Assembly (NCBI GenBank): GCA_026770585.1
Contig: MU646605.1
Span: forward strand, 187,094-204,569
Length of the DNA: 17,476 bases
Reading direction: 5' to 3'
From: Baffinella frigidus
Taxonomy: Eukaryota; Cryptophyceae; Cryptomonadales; Baffinellaceae
Shown here: one piece after another, positions 10,001-14,064 of the stretch
Numbering within the stretch: position 1 is the first letter of the stretch
Layout: each line of letters opens with the position of its first letter
The notes under the pieces: generated by a model
What the model saw: only the letters and a program-made list of their open reading frames with translations
Told to the model about the DNA's origin: nothing
Database searches by the model: none
Translations under genes and position numbers: made by a program

Positions 10001-13000
10001 GCTAGCGCTTGCACTTTCTGCTGATCAGGCGTGTTCACTGTGCGCACACGCACCTCGGTGTTGGGCACACGCTGGGCAACGCACGTCCCAAGACCGGGAG
10101 GCTGTTGCGTGCTCGGCACACGTTCCCACACAGCCCCGTCACGTCCGCAACAGATAGCGATCGGTGCTACGACCTTGGGCCAGAAGGGATCGTTGCTACG
10201 CCCGTGGGGCCGAGCCGCCCCTTGCAACGAATTCGACGTTTTGATTCTTCACACACGCATCCGCACTCTGTACACGCATCTCCGTGTGTGGCACACTCTG
10301 GGCAAAGCATGTCCCGGGGATCCCCCGCCACGAGTTTGCCGTTTTGACTTGGTGGCTCTCTGCGGCACAGGGCCAGGAACGGCAAGAACGCGATTGTGGG
10401 TACGACCTTGGACTAGAAGGCATCGTTGGTACAACCTTGGGGCACAGCCACCCCTTGGGGACGAGTTTGAAGTTTTGACGTGGTGGCTCACTTTGACGTT
10501 TTGACGTTTTGACTGGATGGTTCACTTTGACGTTTTGAATTTGAAGTTTTGACTTGGTGGTTCTCTGGGGTGCAGGGCCAGGACCGGCAAGATCAAGCGC
10601 GATAAGGACTTGGAGCTCCAGGCGCAACGGGTGCGTTGCTCCTCCCTTCTTTTCTCCTGCGTCACCCCGCCCTTTTCTCCTGCCCCCGTGATGCTTCCTC
10701 CGCCCCCTCCTCCTCCTCGCCCCCTCTCCCCCCCCTCCCCTTGCATCTCCTGCAAATGCTGCTCGCGTGGTTGGGTGATGCGGGGGAACTTGCGTTTCGG
10801 TGGCACGCACCGGTGGCGAGTGGTGGGGGTGAGGTGCGGCAGCTGCATCGAGGGGTTAGGCACGCGTGCGTGCGCGGGCCAAGCGCGCTGATTGCTCCTG
10901 TGGTCGCAGCTAATTGCTGTGGGCGGTCGCAACACGTCCAGTTCATATCGTCCGCGCAGTTTCGTGCTGGTCACACAAAGATTCGTCTTTTCAAACTCAT
11001 GAAAATGTTAGTTCAGGTCCCGATAGGTACAATTTTTTTATTCAAACGGGTGGATGGATTTGTGGATGGCAGGAGGTGGAACAGCTCTCGACGCGATTGT
11101 TGCTCGAGAAAGCCGCGGTTAAGATCCAGAAGGTTCGCCGGGGTTACTCGGTGCGCGAGGTTCGTTTCCTCGCCCTCCCGCGCATAGATGCATACGTAGA
11201 CAGATGGATAGATAGATAGATGGGTTGGTAGGTGATGGATGGATGGATGGCAGGATGGATGGATGGAAAGATGGATGGATTGGTAGATACATACATACAT
11301 ACATACACACATACATACGGGTTACTCGGTGCGCGAGGTGCCTCTTCCCGCCCTCTCGCCCATAGATGGATTGTAGATAGAAATCAAGATAGAAAGATAC
11401 ATAGATAGATAGATAGATAGATAGGTAGGTGGGTAGGTGGGTGGGTGGATGGATGGATGGATGGATGGATGGAAGGAAGGAAGGATGGGTTGGTAGGTAG
11501 ATAGATAGATTCTCTAAACCTCCTGCCCATGTCTTCTCTGAACCTCCTGCCTCTGACTTCTCGCAGCCTCTTGATGTCCCTGTCTGCTCTGAAAGTCCTG
11601 ACCCTAGCTTCTCTCAACCCTCTCCTGCCCCTGACTTCGCTCAACCTCTTTCCCCTGGGAGCAGCGCAACAAACGAGGAGCGGCGCGGAAATCAGAGGGC
11701 GGAGAGGAGGGAGGGGATGGCGGTGGGCGGCGGAGGGCGCATGCGGCAGTCGCTGAGGAGGAGGTACCCTCCTGCGCCTCCTGAGAACTGTCGAGGACCA
11801 ACCGCCGGATCCAGGGATATTTCTGGTCAACTATTTGATGACTTTAGGCTTTACCTGATAAAGTAAGGACCGCGCAAAGTGGCCACCACCACTTTATGCG
11901 TGTCCTGGTTCACTGCCTGGGGTCTGGGGTCTAGGGTTCGAGAGGTGCGGGCGCAGAACGAGAGGACTGCGCGGCCCTCTTGGGGGGAGGGTAGTCTAGC
12001 TATGCCTCAGTTTCATTCTGACTCGTGCTGAAAAATATTTCAGAGCAGAAATCCAGTACAGAAGGGCGAATAGAATGCCTTTAAGACGAGCCGGAATGAA
12101 ACTCAGGCAGAGCTAGGGAGTGTGTGATGGGTGAGACCTGATGGGTATAGGTAGAGGGTTTGCTGCAGGGAAGTGGGCGGCAGAAGCAATGAGCCGCCCG
12201 CCTTCCCAAGTGGAGTGGATTGATCGTTTTCGGCTGTTGGATTTGTACCGCGAGTGGGAATCAGCACACCGGCTGGACATCAGCACACCACTGGTAGGTA
12301 GAAACCGGTGCACGCTGTGGTTACTGTGGTTGGGCCAAACGTTGAAAATGCATGAGGTGGGAGGGGTGGTGGGGAGACGGTGAAGTGTGGGAGGGCAATA
12401 TCCCTCAGTGTCCAACGGGTCGAAAACGACCCGCAGAGGTCCCAGGCAGGTCCTAGGGCCCCTACGGTAGGGCGTATGAGCCTACTGGCCACGCAAGGGA
12501 TAAATGAATGAGGTGAGCGTCATTGAAACCGGCGCAAACTGTGGTTGGGCCAACGGATGGAAATAGATGACGTGTGCAAAGGGTGGTGGGGAGACGGTCA
12601 AGTGTGGGCGGGCAATATCCCTCAAGTGACCAGTAGGCGCATACGCCCTACCGTAGGGCCCTAGGACCTGCCTAGGGTTTCCACGGGCGATTATTCGCCC
12701 GTTGGTCACTTCAGGGATGAATAAGTGACGTTCGCGCAGGTGGAGGAGGAGGGGTCGGACTATGAATCGTCGGACGAGGAAAAACAGGACGCGCCGCGCA
12801 CCCGCGCATCCAAGGTCTACCTCTGTCTCAGTCTGTGTGGGCACTCCGATTTAGTTTGCGCCAAAGTTAACGAGAGAGAGAAAGAGGACGCGCCGCGCAC
12901 CCGCGCATCCAAGGTCAACGTCAATGCTAAACCCTAAACCCTAAACCCTCACCCCGACACCATTAACCCGACGCCCTGAACCCTGAACCCCACCCCCCTA

Positions 13001-13655
13001 AACCCGAGACCCAAACATATACACGCTAAATCCTGAACCTTGAACCCTAACCAAGGTCGCTGCTCCTTCTTCTTCTTGGTCGTCTTCTACTTTGTTACTC
13101 TCAGTCTAGAGATGAGTGGTCCAAACGTCTATGAGCCGTGAGACGAGTCTAATGTCAATCACTCCGCTCACCTCCAAGGTCGATGCTCTGTCACAGTCTG
13201 TGTTTGCTCTAAAGTTGACGGATTTGTACTGGCTCCAGAGCCTGTAGCGTTCACGCCGACGCACGAACCTGCACGAACTGTTGAGGGGGGGCGCACTAGA
13301 TTCACTCCATGCATCTCTACCCCCGCAATGCCATGGGTTCCCCGGAGAGATCCCGTCGAACTCTGTACGAATCATTCCAAGTTCATACGGGTTTGAGTGG
13401 CCCTGGCACGTAAACGTGACATGTGGGGCCGACCCTGTGTGGCATTTTTTTGTGTAGCGTGACGATTCGTCGGTGCAGGCGGTGGTTGTGGAGGAGGAGG
13501 AAGAAGGGGCAGGCTCCGATGTGTCAGACTCGTCCGACGAGGGGGGGGGGGCTCCGGTGGGGCGGAAGACGACAGCGGTGGCTGTCGAGGAGGAGGAGGG
13601 TCAAGCTTCTGATGTGAGCGATTCGGACAAGGAGGGGGAGGGGGGAGGGGGGTAG
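930..13655 (+). CDS. Long multi-exon gene: EF-hand pair, two IQ motifs, acidic C-terminus (partial at 5' end)
   Basis: Overall span of gene 1; its exons are listed separately. Joining the exons gives one continuous frame through nearly all junctions. In order, the protein has an unrecognised N-terminal part, a stretch rich in hydrophobic residues (2633-3517), a paired EF-hand (4287-6692), a short linker, an amphipathic stretch (8023-8920), two IQ motifs of the IQxxxRGxxxR type (9514-9608 and 11073-11159), a basic Arg/Gly-rich segment, a Trp/Arg-containing segment (12174-12293) and an acidic tail with Ser-Asp clusters. EF-hands bind Ca2+ and IQ motifs bind calmodulin or EF-hand light chains, so a Ca2+-regulated scaffold or signalling role is inferred. 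No kinase, myosin motor or other catalytic domain is visible. The true 5' end is not identified, and small exons may be missing. Introns are long, repeat-filled and often carry copies of exon edges. Confidence 0.7.
1149..1294 (+). CDS. Gene 1 exon b
   Basis: The acceptor GACGCAG precedes GGG CAT CCA, and the frame stays open for 48 codons to GGCGG|GTGACC (phase 2). The product includes RRFATYVFSSKTQEEVDLQW and then a His/Gln-rich end. The upstream in-frame TGA (about 1128) limits extension. CAG at 1158-1160 is an alternative acceptor in the same frame. The exon has good codon bias but no recognised family. Confidence 0.6.
1336..1358 (+). CDS. Gene 1 microexon (23 nt)
   Basis: TTTTAG precedes this 23-nt block and GTAAGT follows it, the best donor consensus in the window. 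It takes phase 2 from the preceding exon and leaves phase 1 for the next, encoding a short VASSIVG-like stretch. Without it, the flanking exons cannot join without an immediate TGA. The phase fit is the main support. Confidence 0.55.
1458..1627 (+). repeat. (CT)n microsatellite forming a polypyrimidine tract
   Basis: About 160 bases are almost pure CT/CTAT, ending in CCCTCTTGCAG at the acceptor of the next exon. It is the only long polypyrimidine tract before a gene 1 acceptor. ORFs on either strand here (Leu/Ser- or Arg/Glu-only peptides) are products of the repeat. Confidence 0.9.
1628..1818 (+). CDS. Gene 1 exon c
   Basis: The exon starts after CTTGCAG with CT (completing a codon with the C of the microexon) and reads open for 63 codons to GAT GAG|GTCTGC, phase 0. 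It encodes a Cys/Arg/Ser-containing stretch ending in ALLDLSCDE. Codon usage is coding-like (ATC, GTC, CTG, CTC). Two degenerate copies of its 3' end follow in the next intron. No domain is recognised. Confidence 0.65.
1879..2092 (+). repeat. Two degenerate copies of the exon c 3' end
   Basis: About 1881-1935 and 2033-2090 repeat the last ~45 bases of exon c plus its donor. The peptide ALLDLSCDE becomes PVLDLSGDE then ALLDLPCDL, each followed by a GTC-type donor. They do not splice in frame with the previous exon from the nearest acceptor, so I read them as duplicated exon edges inside the intron, not extra exons. Confidence 0.6.
2183..2209 (+). CDS. Gene 1 candidate small exon d
   Basis: After GCAGGTAAG, GAG GAG CCG opens a phase-0 frame encoding EEPRLREAE to a GTAGAG donor (a second donor GTCTGC lies six bases later). 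It links phase 0 to phase 0. The acceptor choice is awkward because a CAG lies five bases upstream, in the wrong phase. Weak support. Confidence 0.3.
2633..2719 (+). CDS. Gene 1 exon e
   Basis: The acceptor GGAGCAG precedes GTA GCA GTG, with 29 open codons to CCC GAG|GTGCTT, phase 0 at both ends. It encodes a beta-prone, hydrophobic/basic stretch including VAVRLVARPSKNQEAVFVHL. The exon starts with GT, so AGGT sits at its 5' junction. A degenerate copy of its 3' half occurs at about 2929-2975 in the intron. Unknown family. Confidence 0.62.
2835..3230 (+). repeat. Tandem duplication containing a decayed exon e edge
   Basis: About 2835-2935 and 3143-3230 are diverged copies of one block (TGTTCAGAAYGCACACGC, GATTTGGTGT, TTCGTC and so on). 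Within it, about 2929-2975 copies the end of exon e (GAGGCTGTCTT, GGTGCATCTTGT, CTCTCGAGCCTTG), with frame-breaking changes. A further short repeat, TTGAGTTGAGTGATC, occurs three times in about 2995-3078. Confidence 0.6.
3386..3517 (+). CDS. Gene 1 exon f
   Basis: The acceptor CGTGCAG precedes GTG GTG GGG GCG, with 44 open codons to GGC GCG|GTATCC, phase 0 at both ends. It contains TFGDVEELVQVAPILARFKL followed by a helix-prone LDQLRAAITG stretch. The strong GC3 bias and exact phase match make this a confident exon. Starts with GT. No named domain; the pattern suggests a helical, helix-turn-helix-like segment before the EF-hands. Confidence 0.75.
3527..3790 (+). repeat. Degenerate telomere-like heptamer/hexamer array in intron
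   Basis: Runs of CCCTAAAC, CACTAAA, CCCTGAA and then CCAAACA units fill the intron between exons f and g. The minus-strand peptides of FGVWCLV type are simple reading-through of this array. Confidence 0.85.
3800..3889 (+). CDS. Gene 1 exon g
   Basis: The acceptor CTCGACAG precedes CCG GAG CCG, with 30 open codons ending ATC CAG. It encodes a helical stretch including FRTEMERNLAESVGSVVSRI. Phase continuity with both neighbours requires the exon to end after CAG, where the intron starts GCACGC. A GT donor further on (about 3917) would put the EF-hand exon out of frame. So this appears to be a GC-AG intron. Confidence 0.68.
4287..4345 (+). CDS. Gene 1 exon h: entering helix of EF-hand 1
   Basis: The acceptor TTTCGACAG precedes GTG GTG TCG, with 19 codons plus AG before GTTCTC (phase 2). 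It ends with RKDALKAF, the E-helix of the EF-hand whose loop lies in the next exon. The split codon AG|G gives Arg. A copy of its 3' edge lies at about 4487-4502. Confidence 0.78.
4430..4760 (+). repeat. 10-bp minisatellite GTGTGTGGTG with GT run, plus duplicated exon h edge
   Basis: About 4590-4695 is a near-perfect tandem array with a 10-bp period (TGTGGTGGTG and rotations), followed by (GT)n. Just upstream, about 4487-4577 repeats the block 4329-4430 (exon h end, donor, CTCTCCTCC, TTCACG, CCCAG). The His/Thr/Pro peptides on the minus strand come from the array. Confidence 0.85.
4795..5220 (+). repeat. Three decoy copies of the EF-hand exon acceptor
   Basis: GGGACACCGCAGGCAGTCGG-like blocks occur near 4798, 4981 and 5170, each followed by TGTGCTG.CCCCT.AG. 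They copy the true acceptor GGGACACTGCAG|GCAGTTCG at 5271-5290 but lack the EF-hand coding that follows. They form a tandem array with unit near 190 bp, including a GTGGTTGAGTGTGG segment and CTAAACCC/CCGAAACC tracts. Confidence 0.75.
5283..5334 (+). CDS. Gene 1 exon i: EF-hand 1 calcium loop
   Basis: Acceptor ACTGCAG, donor AAG|GTAACG. The split Arg codon from exon h is followed by QF and the loop DRDGSETLDRDE. Loop positions 1, 3, 5, 7, 9 and 12 are D, D, S, T, D and E, and position 6 is Glu instead of the usual Gly. The Glu at position 12 is the bidentate ligand. With KDALKAFRQF before and LVK after, this is a canonical EF-hand, expected to bind Ca2+. Confidence 0.88.
5355..5690 (+). repeat. 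(CCCTGAA)n heptamer array in intron
   Basis: About 300 bases of CCCTGAA with variants CCCTGAG, CCCTGCA, CCCGAAA. Because 7 is not a multiple of 3, minus-strand frames stay open and give long FRVQGSG-type heptapeptide ORFs; these are not genes. Confidence 0.92.
5695..6029 (+). other. Remaining intron sequence before EF-hand 2
   Basis: No exon is seen. A short repeat, GCTGAGCNGCTGAGC followed by ACACTTATGTGTT, recurs about three times between 5832 and 5995, giving small inverted and direct repeats. The intron ends TTGGAACAG. Confidence 0.6.
6030..6102 (+). CDS. Gene 1 exon j: first half of EF-hand 2
   Basis: Acceptor GGAACAG, then GTG ATG AAC, to GAC G|GTACTT (phase 1). It encodes VMNSLGQGSKYSKGLLQSLD and then SDAD. 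The split codon G|GC supplies the loop Gly. The pattern matches an EF-hand pair linker and second entering helix. Starts with GT. Confidence 0.85.
6103..6642 (+). other. Intron interrupting the EF-hand 2 loop, with short direct repeats
   Basis: No exon is seen in about 540 bases. Degenerate copies of CCGACGCTGACGGTACTTCCCGCCCACTAACC, the end of exon j with its donor, appear around 6236-6275 (GCGCCGACGGTTGCTCCCGCCCACCAACC). Two further copies of a block CCCCGTAGGACCCTGCGTGTG / CTCGTGGGGCCCTGCGTGTG lie near 6500 and 6580. Confidence 0.6.
6643..6692 (+). CDS. Gene 1 exon k: second half of EF-hand 2
   Basis: After GATGGGCAG, GC completes the Gly codon and the frame reads KVSFKEFFAALSAGVE to GAG|GTACCT. 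Joined with exon j, the loop is DSDADGKVSFKE: D, D, D at 1, 3, 5, Gly at 6, F at 10 and E at 12, a textbook EF-hand. An intron interrupts the loop between codon positions 1 and 2 of the Gly. Confidence 0.88.
6994..7065 (+). CDS. Gene 1 exon l
   Basis: The acceptor CCTCCCAG precedes ATG GAT GTG, with 24 open codons to ATC CGG|GTCTCT, phase 0. It encodes MDVLILPRVGDDNDRAAKLA followed by TPIR. It follows the EF-hand pair directly in phase. No domain assigned. Confidence 0.65.
7098..7318 (+). repeat. TAGGTCC/ATAGGTC heptamer array in intron
   Basis: About 210 bases of a 7-bp-period repeat (TAGGTCC, TAGGTCA, TATGTCA and so on) with many CCTAGG palindromes. It shares its 7-bp period with the CCCTAAA and CCCTGAA arrays but has a different sequence. 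Confidence 0.88.
7390..7404 (+). CDS. Gene 1 candidate 15-nt microexon
   Basis: After CCGTCCCAG, GTC GCT GAT GAC AGG is followed by GTGGAG. Phase 0 in and out, encoding VADDR. A longer alternative ends at 7411 in phase 1. The pyrimidine-rich acceptor (TTCTCTCCC...CCGTCCCAG) is good; the exon is too short to judge alone. Confidence 0.35.
7575..7960 (+). repeat. Three degenerate tandem copies of the next exon's 5' end
   Basis: Copies start near 7585, 7710 and 7862 with a form of GTGGCTAACGTAATCGCGCTCTGGGAGCAG, then TTGGCGCGGATGCTGCAG. The first has a one-base deletion that breaks the frame (cagTTGGCGCATGCTGCAG). The second reads FARILLKQTT and the third SAQMLQKQSTLLYLR. The best copy is the fourth, at 7992-8091. 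Confidence 0.65.
8023..8091 (+). CDS. Gene 1 exon m (best of four tandem copies)
   Basis: After TTGGAGCAG, 23 codons read LARMLQKQITDSAYGVPSTS and so on to CTTCTG|GTACCC, phase 0. The start is an amphipathic helix. Its 3' edge with the GGTACCC donor is copied again at about 8195-8252 and 8364-8416. Which copy is spliced in vivo cannot be told from sequence; alternative (mutually exclusive) use is possible. Confidence 0.5.
8195..8459 (+). repeat. Two copies of the exon m 3' edge, then a TTTAGGG tract
   Basis: About 8195-8252 repeats ATCACCGAYTCGG..TACGGC, CCCTCCACATCT and GGTACCC from exon m. About 8364-8416 is a third, poorer copy (GATTCGGCATATG...CTGGTACCC). About 8257-8292 resembles 98-135 of the window (CCACACA, GGCTACCAAGGGGATTTT). 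At 8425-8459 a plus-strand TTTAGGG tract runs straight into the acceptor GGGTACAG. Confidence 0.6.
8460..8504 (+). CDS. Gene 1 exon n
   Basis: The acceptor GGGTACAG precedes TGC CTG GCC, encoding CLAFKPEWYPGGYTQ to CAG. The next bases are GCGTGT. Phase 0 continuity favours an exon ending at CAG with a GC donor; a GT donor two bases later (GTGTCT) would give phase 2. Strong third-position C/G bias. Confidence 0.5.
8623..8690 (+). CDS. Gene 1 possible exon with no clear donor
   Basis: After AACTTTCAG the frame reads HTLQLFKDTTNPNPAQKRER. Codon bias is coding-like and the start phase fits exon n. I find no GT or GC donor that keeps phase 0 into the next exon. It may be a decayed exon, or use an unusual donor. 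Right boundary is approximate. Confidence 0.28.
8864..8920 (+). CDS. Gene 1 exon o
   Basis: GGGTTGGCAG precedes GGC CTG GCG, with 19 codons (GLAQFTKEMELLHVHDGLP) to CCG|GTTACC, phase 0 at both ends. It is amphipathic and loosely resembles the LARMLQKQIT helix of exon m. Confidence 0.58.
8921..9513 (+). other. Intron with short GGTGACGGCTG repeats
   Basis: No exon is seen. From about 9276 to 9488 the motif GTGAGGTGACGGCTG and relatives (TGAGGCTGCGT, CGGCTGTGAGGTGGCTGTG) recurs at least six times with irregular spacing, ending near acceptor GGGGGGCAG. Minus-strand ORFs here (for example 9019-9489) come from this repeat. Confidence 0.6.
9514..9608 (+). CDS. Gene 1 exon p: IQ motif 1
   Basis: After CGGGGGGCAG, 31 codons plus AG run to CCAG|GTCTGC (phase 2). 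The sequence LVKGAVIIQRRARGMGSR contains IQRRARGMGSR, an exact IQxxxRGxxxR. IQ motifs bind calmodulin or related EF-hand light chains without needing Ca2+. It is preceded by a helix-prone RAALEPVLAVRGSALVKG. Confidence 0.82.
9634..9737. mobile_element. Short imperfect inverted-repeat (MITE-like) element in intron
   Basis: Left arm CGAATTCCGTCAACCTAGTTCC (split in writing: CGAATTCCGTCAACC then TAGTTCC) pairs with a right arm containing GGAATTAGGTTGACGCC. The interior carries CCGTAGGGTG twice in direct orientation, at about 9663 and 9688. It lies 25 bases past the IQ exon donor. The CCGTAGGG core recalls the other inverted-repeat elements of this window, though the ends differ. Confidence 0.5.
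10025..10570 (+). repeat. Diverged tandem duplication with a decoy copy of the next acceptor
   Basis: About 10031-10240 and 10250-10480 share GCACACGC/CACACGCATC, GGCACACKCTGGGCAA, CTACGACCTTGG.C.AGAAGG and ACGAATTCGACGTTTTGA/ACGAGTTTGAAGTTTTGA. The block CACAGGGCCAGGAACGGCAAG at about 10367 copies the true acceptor and exon start TGCAGGGCCAGGACCGGCAAG at 10571. TTTGACGTTTTGA repeats follow at about 10490-10555. Confidence 0.65.
10576..10630 (+). CDS. Gene 1 exon q between the IQ motifs
   Basis: The acceptor GGTGCAG supplies G to the split Arg codon from the IQ exon, then ARTGKIKRDKDLELQAQR to CGG|GTGCGT (phase 0). It is highly charged and helical, as expected for an IQ neck. The other two frames contain a stop or break the phase. 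The decoy at 10371 diverges after ten residues. Confidence 0.75.
11073..11159 (+). CDS. Gene 1 exon r: IQ motif 2
   Basis: After TGGATGGCAG, 29 codons run to CGC GAG|GTTCGT, phase 0 at both ends. EKAAVKIQKVRRGYSVRE contains IQKVRRGYSVR, an exact IQxxxRGxxxR. It lies about 46 residues after IQ motif 1, wider than the usual 23-26 residue spacing of tandem IQ motifs. Its last 19 bases and donor are duplicated at 11319-11340. Confidence 0.85.
11200..11515 (+). repeat. (GATA/GATG/TACA)n microsatellites and duplicated exon r edge
   Basis: Tetranucleotide tracts of GATA, GGAT, TACA and GGTA cover about 11203-11312 and 11386-11512. Between them, 11319-11370 repeats the end of the IQ exon with donor and intron start (GGTTACTCGGTGCGCGAGGT, CGCCCTC, CCCATAGATGGA). 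The two satellite tracts are thus a duplicated intron start. Minus-strand HPSIHPS peptides are satellite products. Confidence 0.88.
11516..11664 (+). repeat. Degenerate repeat CTCTGAACCTCCTGCCYCTGACTT before the exon
   Basis: Six or so units of about 24 bases of the form TCTCTSAACCTCCTGCCCMTGACT run up to the acceptor CCTGGGAGCAG. They are pyrimidine-rich and could serve as the polypyrimidine tract. Confidence 0.65.
11665..11763 (+). CDS. Gene 1 exon s, basic/Gly-rich
   Basis: After GGGAGCAG, 33 open codons run to GAG|GTACCC, phase 0. The phase-0 frame begins RNKRGAARKSEGGEEGGDGG and ends in AVAEEE. A second frame (starting ATNEERRGNQRAERREG) is also open and looks coiled-coil-like; phase continuity with exon r favours the first. 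Confidence 0.5.
11764..12173 (+). other. Intron with an inverted repeat
   Basis: No exon is seen. About 12001-12029 (AGCTATGCCTCAGTTTCATTCTGACTCG) and about 12088-12116 (CGAGCCGGAATGAAACTCAGGCAGAGCTA) are inverted copies about 60 bases apart, with CAGAGCAG/CAGAAGG between. This is likely another short inverted-repeat element. The intron phase across this gap is only satisfied if the next exon begins at 12174. Confidence 0.5.
12174..12293 (+). CDS. Gene 1 exon t
   Basis: The frame reads WAAEAMSRPPSQVEWIDRFR and then LLDLYREWESAHRLDISTPL to CTG|GTAGGT, phase 0. The left edge is uncertain: GGGAAG|TGG fits phase 0, while CAG at 12166-12168 fits phase 1. It is Trp- and Arg-rich and amphipathic. 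No named family. Confidence 0.6.
12399..12502 (-). mobile_element. MITE copy A (TATCCCT ends), minus orientation
   Basis: Element bounded by ATCCCTCAGTG at the left and GCAAGGGAT at the right. Read as its reverse complement it aligns almost base for base with copy B: CCAGTAGGC.CATACGCCC, TACCGTAGG, CCCTAGGACCTGCC, then a small GGGTCG/CGACCC hairpin. About 102 bp, non-coding, probably mobilised in trans. Confidence 0.72.
12618..12718 (+). mobile_element. MITE copy B (TATCCCT ends), plus orientation
   Basis: Terminal inverted repeats ATCCCTCAAGTGACCA and TGGTCACTTCAGGGAT (one mismatch). The interior has GCCCTACCGTAGGGCCCTAGG-type palindromes and a GGGCGA/TCGCCC hairpin. About 101 bp, no coding capacity. 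Confidence 0.75.
12740..12814 (+). CDS. Gene 1 exon u, acidic
   Basis: TTCGCGCAG precedes GTG GAG GAG, with 25 codons (VEEEGSDYESSDEEKQ then DAPRTRASK) to AAG|GTCTAC, phase 0 at both ends. SSDEE is a typical casein-kinase-2 type acidic Ser site. Its 3' end is duplicated at about 12878-12916. Confidence 0.75.
12878..13080 (+). repeat. Duplicated exon u end and CCCTAAA heptamer tract
   Basis: About 12878-12916 repeats the last ~36 bases of exon u and its donor, with nearly 30 bases identical through GCATCCAAGGTC. At 12927-13050 follow CCCTAAA/CCCTGAA heptamers. The intron start CCAAGGTC..., with TGTCTCAGTCTGTGT, is copied again at about 13176-13205. A splice from the second copy would also be in frame (EDAPRTRASK). 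Confidence 0.8.
13081..13478 (+). other. Intron sequence before the last exon
   Basis: Besides the CCAAGGTC copy near 13176, I see no exon. The intron ends GATTCGTCGGTGCAG. Confidence 0.55.
13479..13655 (+). CDS. Gene 1 last exon: acidic Ser/Asp tail with internal duplication
   Basis: CGGTGCAG precedes GCG GTG GTT, in phase 0, and the frame ends at TAG (13653-13655). The peptide has two similar units: AVVVEEEEEGAGSDVSDSSD and AVAVEEEEGQASDVSDSDKE, separated by a short GGGAPVGRKTT, ending in a Gly run. Such tails are usually disordered and phosphorylated by CK2-type kinases; this is an inference. Confidence 0.82.
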   Translation, partial: AVVVEEEEEGAGSDVSDSSDEGGGAPVGRKTTAVAVEEEEGQASDVSDSDKEGEGGGG

Positions 13656-13759
13656 GTTCTAGATGGTCAAACGTGAATGAGTGAATGAAAAGTACATGCT
13701 GTGAATCGTTGCTCTGGTGAGCGCGCGGTGGACGGACCTGCTTTTGTGTGCCAGGGGTA

Positions 13760-13880
13760 CAGGGGTACCTCGCTCACAAGAAATCGCCACCCCCTAGGAC
13801 CCTACTGTAGGCCTATGCCTAGGGCCCTACGGTGGTCCCTAGGGGGGGTGCGGTTTCTTATGATAAGCGAGGTGCCCCTG
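13760..13880 (-). mobile_element. TA-flanked MITE 1
   Basis: Ends CAGGGGTACCTCGCTCACAA at the left and its near reverse complement (TTATGATAAGCGAGGTGCCCCTG) at the right. TA lies on both sides (13758-13759 and 13881-13882). 121 bp, no ORF of note. The interior CCTAGGGCCCTACGG matches MITE 2 in the opposite orientation. Clearly the same family as 16386-16503. Confidence 0.85.
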
Positions 13881-14064
13881 TACAGCTGTACTTCGAACTT
13901 CAGACAACGCCCCCCTCCTATCGTGGCAGATGAGTGCCAGCGAAGGTTACCAATCAGTTTCTAATCCGCGCATGGCGAGTAGCCTATGACGCTCCTACTC
14001 GGCCTACTGAGGGTCAAATGTGACCCGCTCGCCAGTTTAGAGATAGCCCTCGGCACCATCGGCG

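Larger units (their letters stand above)
12298..12739 (+). repeat. Tandem duplication of intron block carrying an inverted-repeat element
   Basis: About 12298-12398 and 12523-12616 are diverged copies in the same orientation (GAAACCGG.GCA..CTGTGGTT, GGGCCAA, GGTGGTGGGGAGACGGT, AAGTGTGGG.GGGCAATATC). Each continues into a 100-bp inverted-repeat element, annotated separately. Confidence 0.78.

Noticed and set aside
10196-10974. Minus-strand ORFs of 150-204 aa opposite exon q
   Set aside because: Low complexity (Gly/Arg/Lys), covering duplicated intron blocks and the opposite strand of a supported exon; no domain and no splice logic.
9514-11159. Myosin heavy chain neck
   Set aside because: IQ motifs are present, but no motor-domain exon (P-loop, switch motifs) is seen, and the IQ spacing is wider than in myosin necks.
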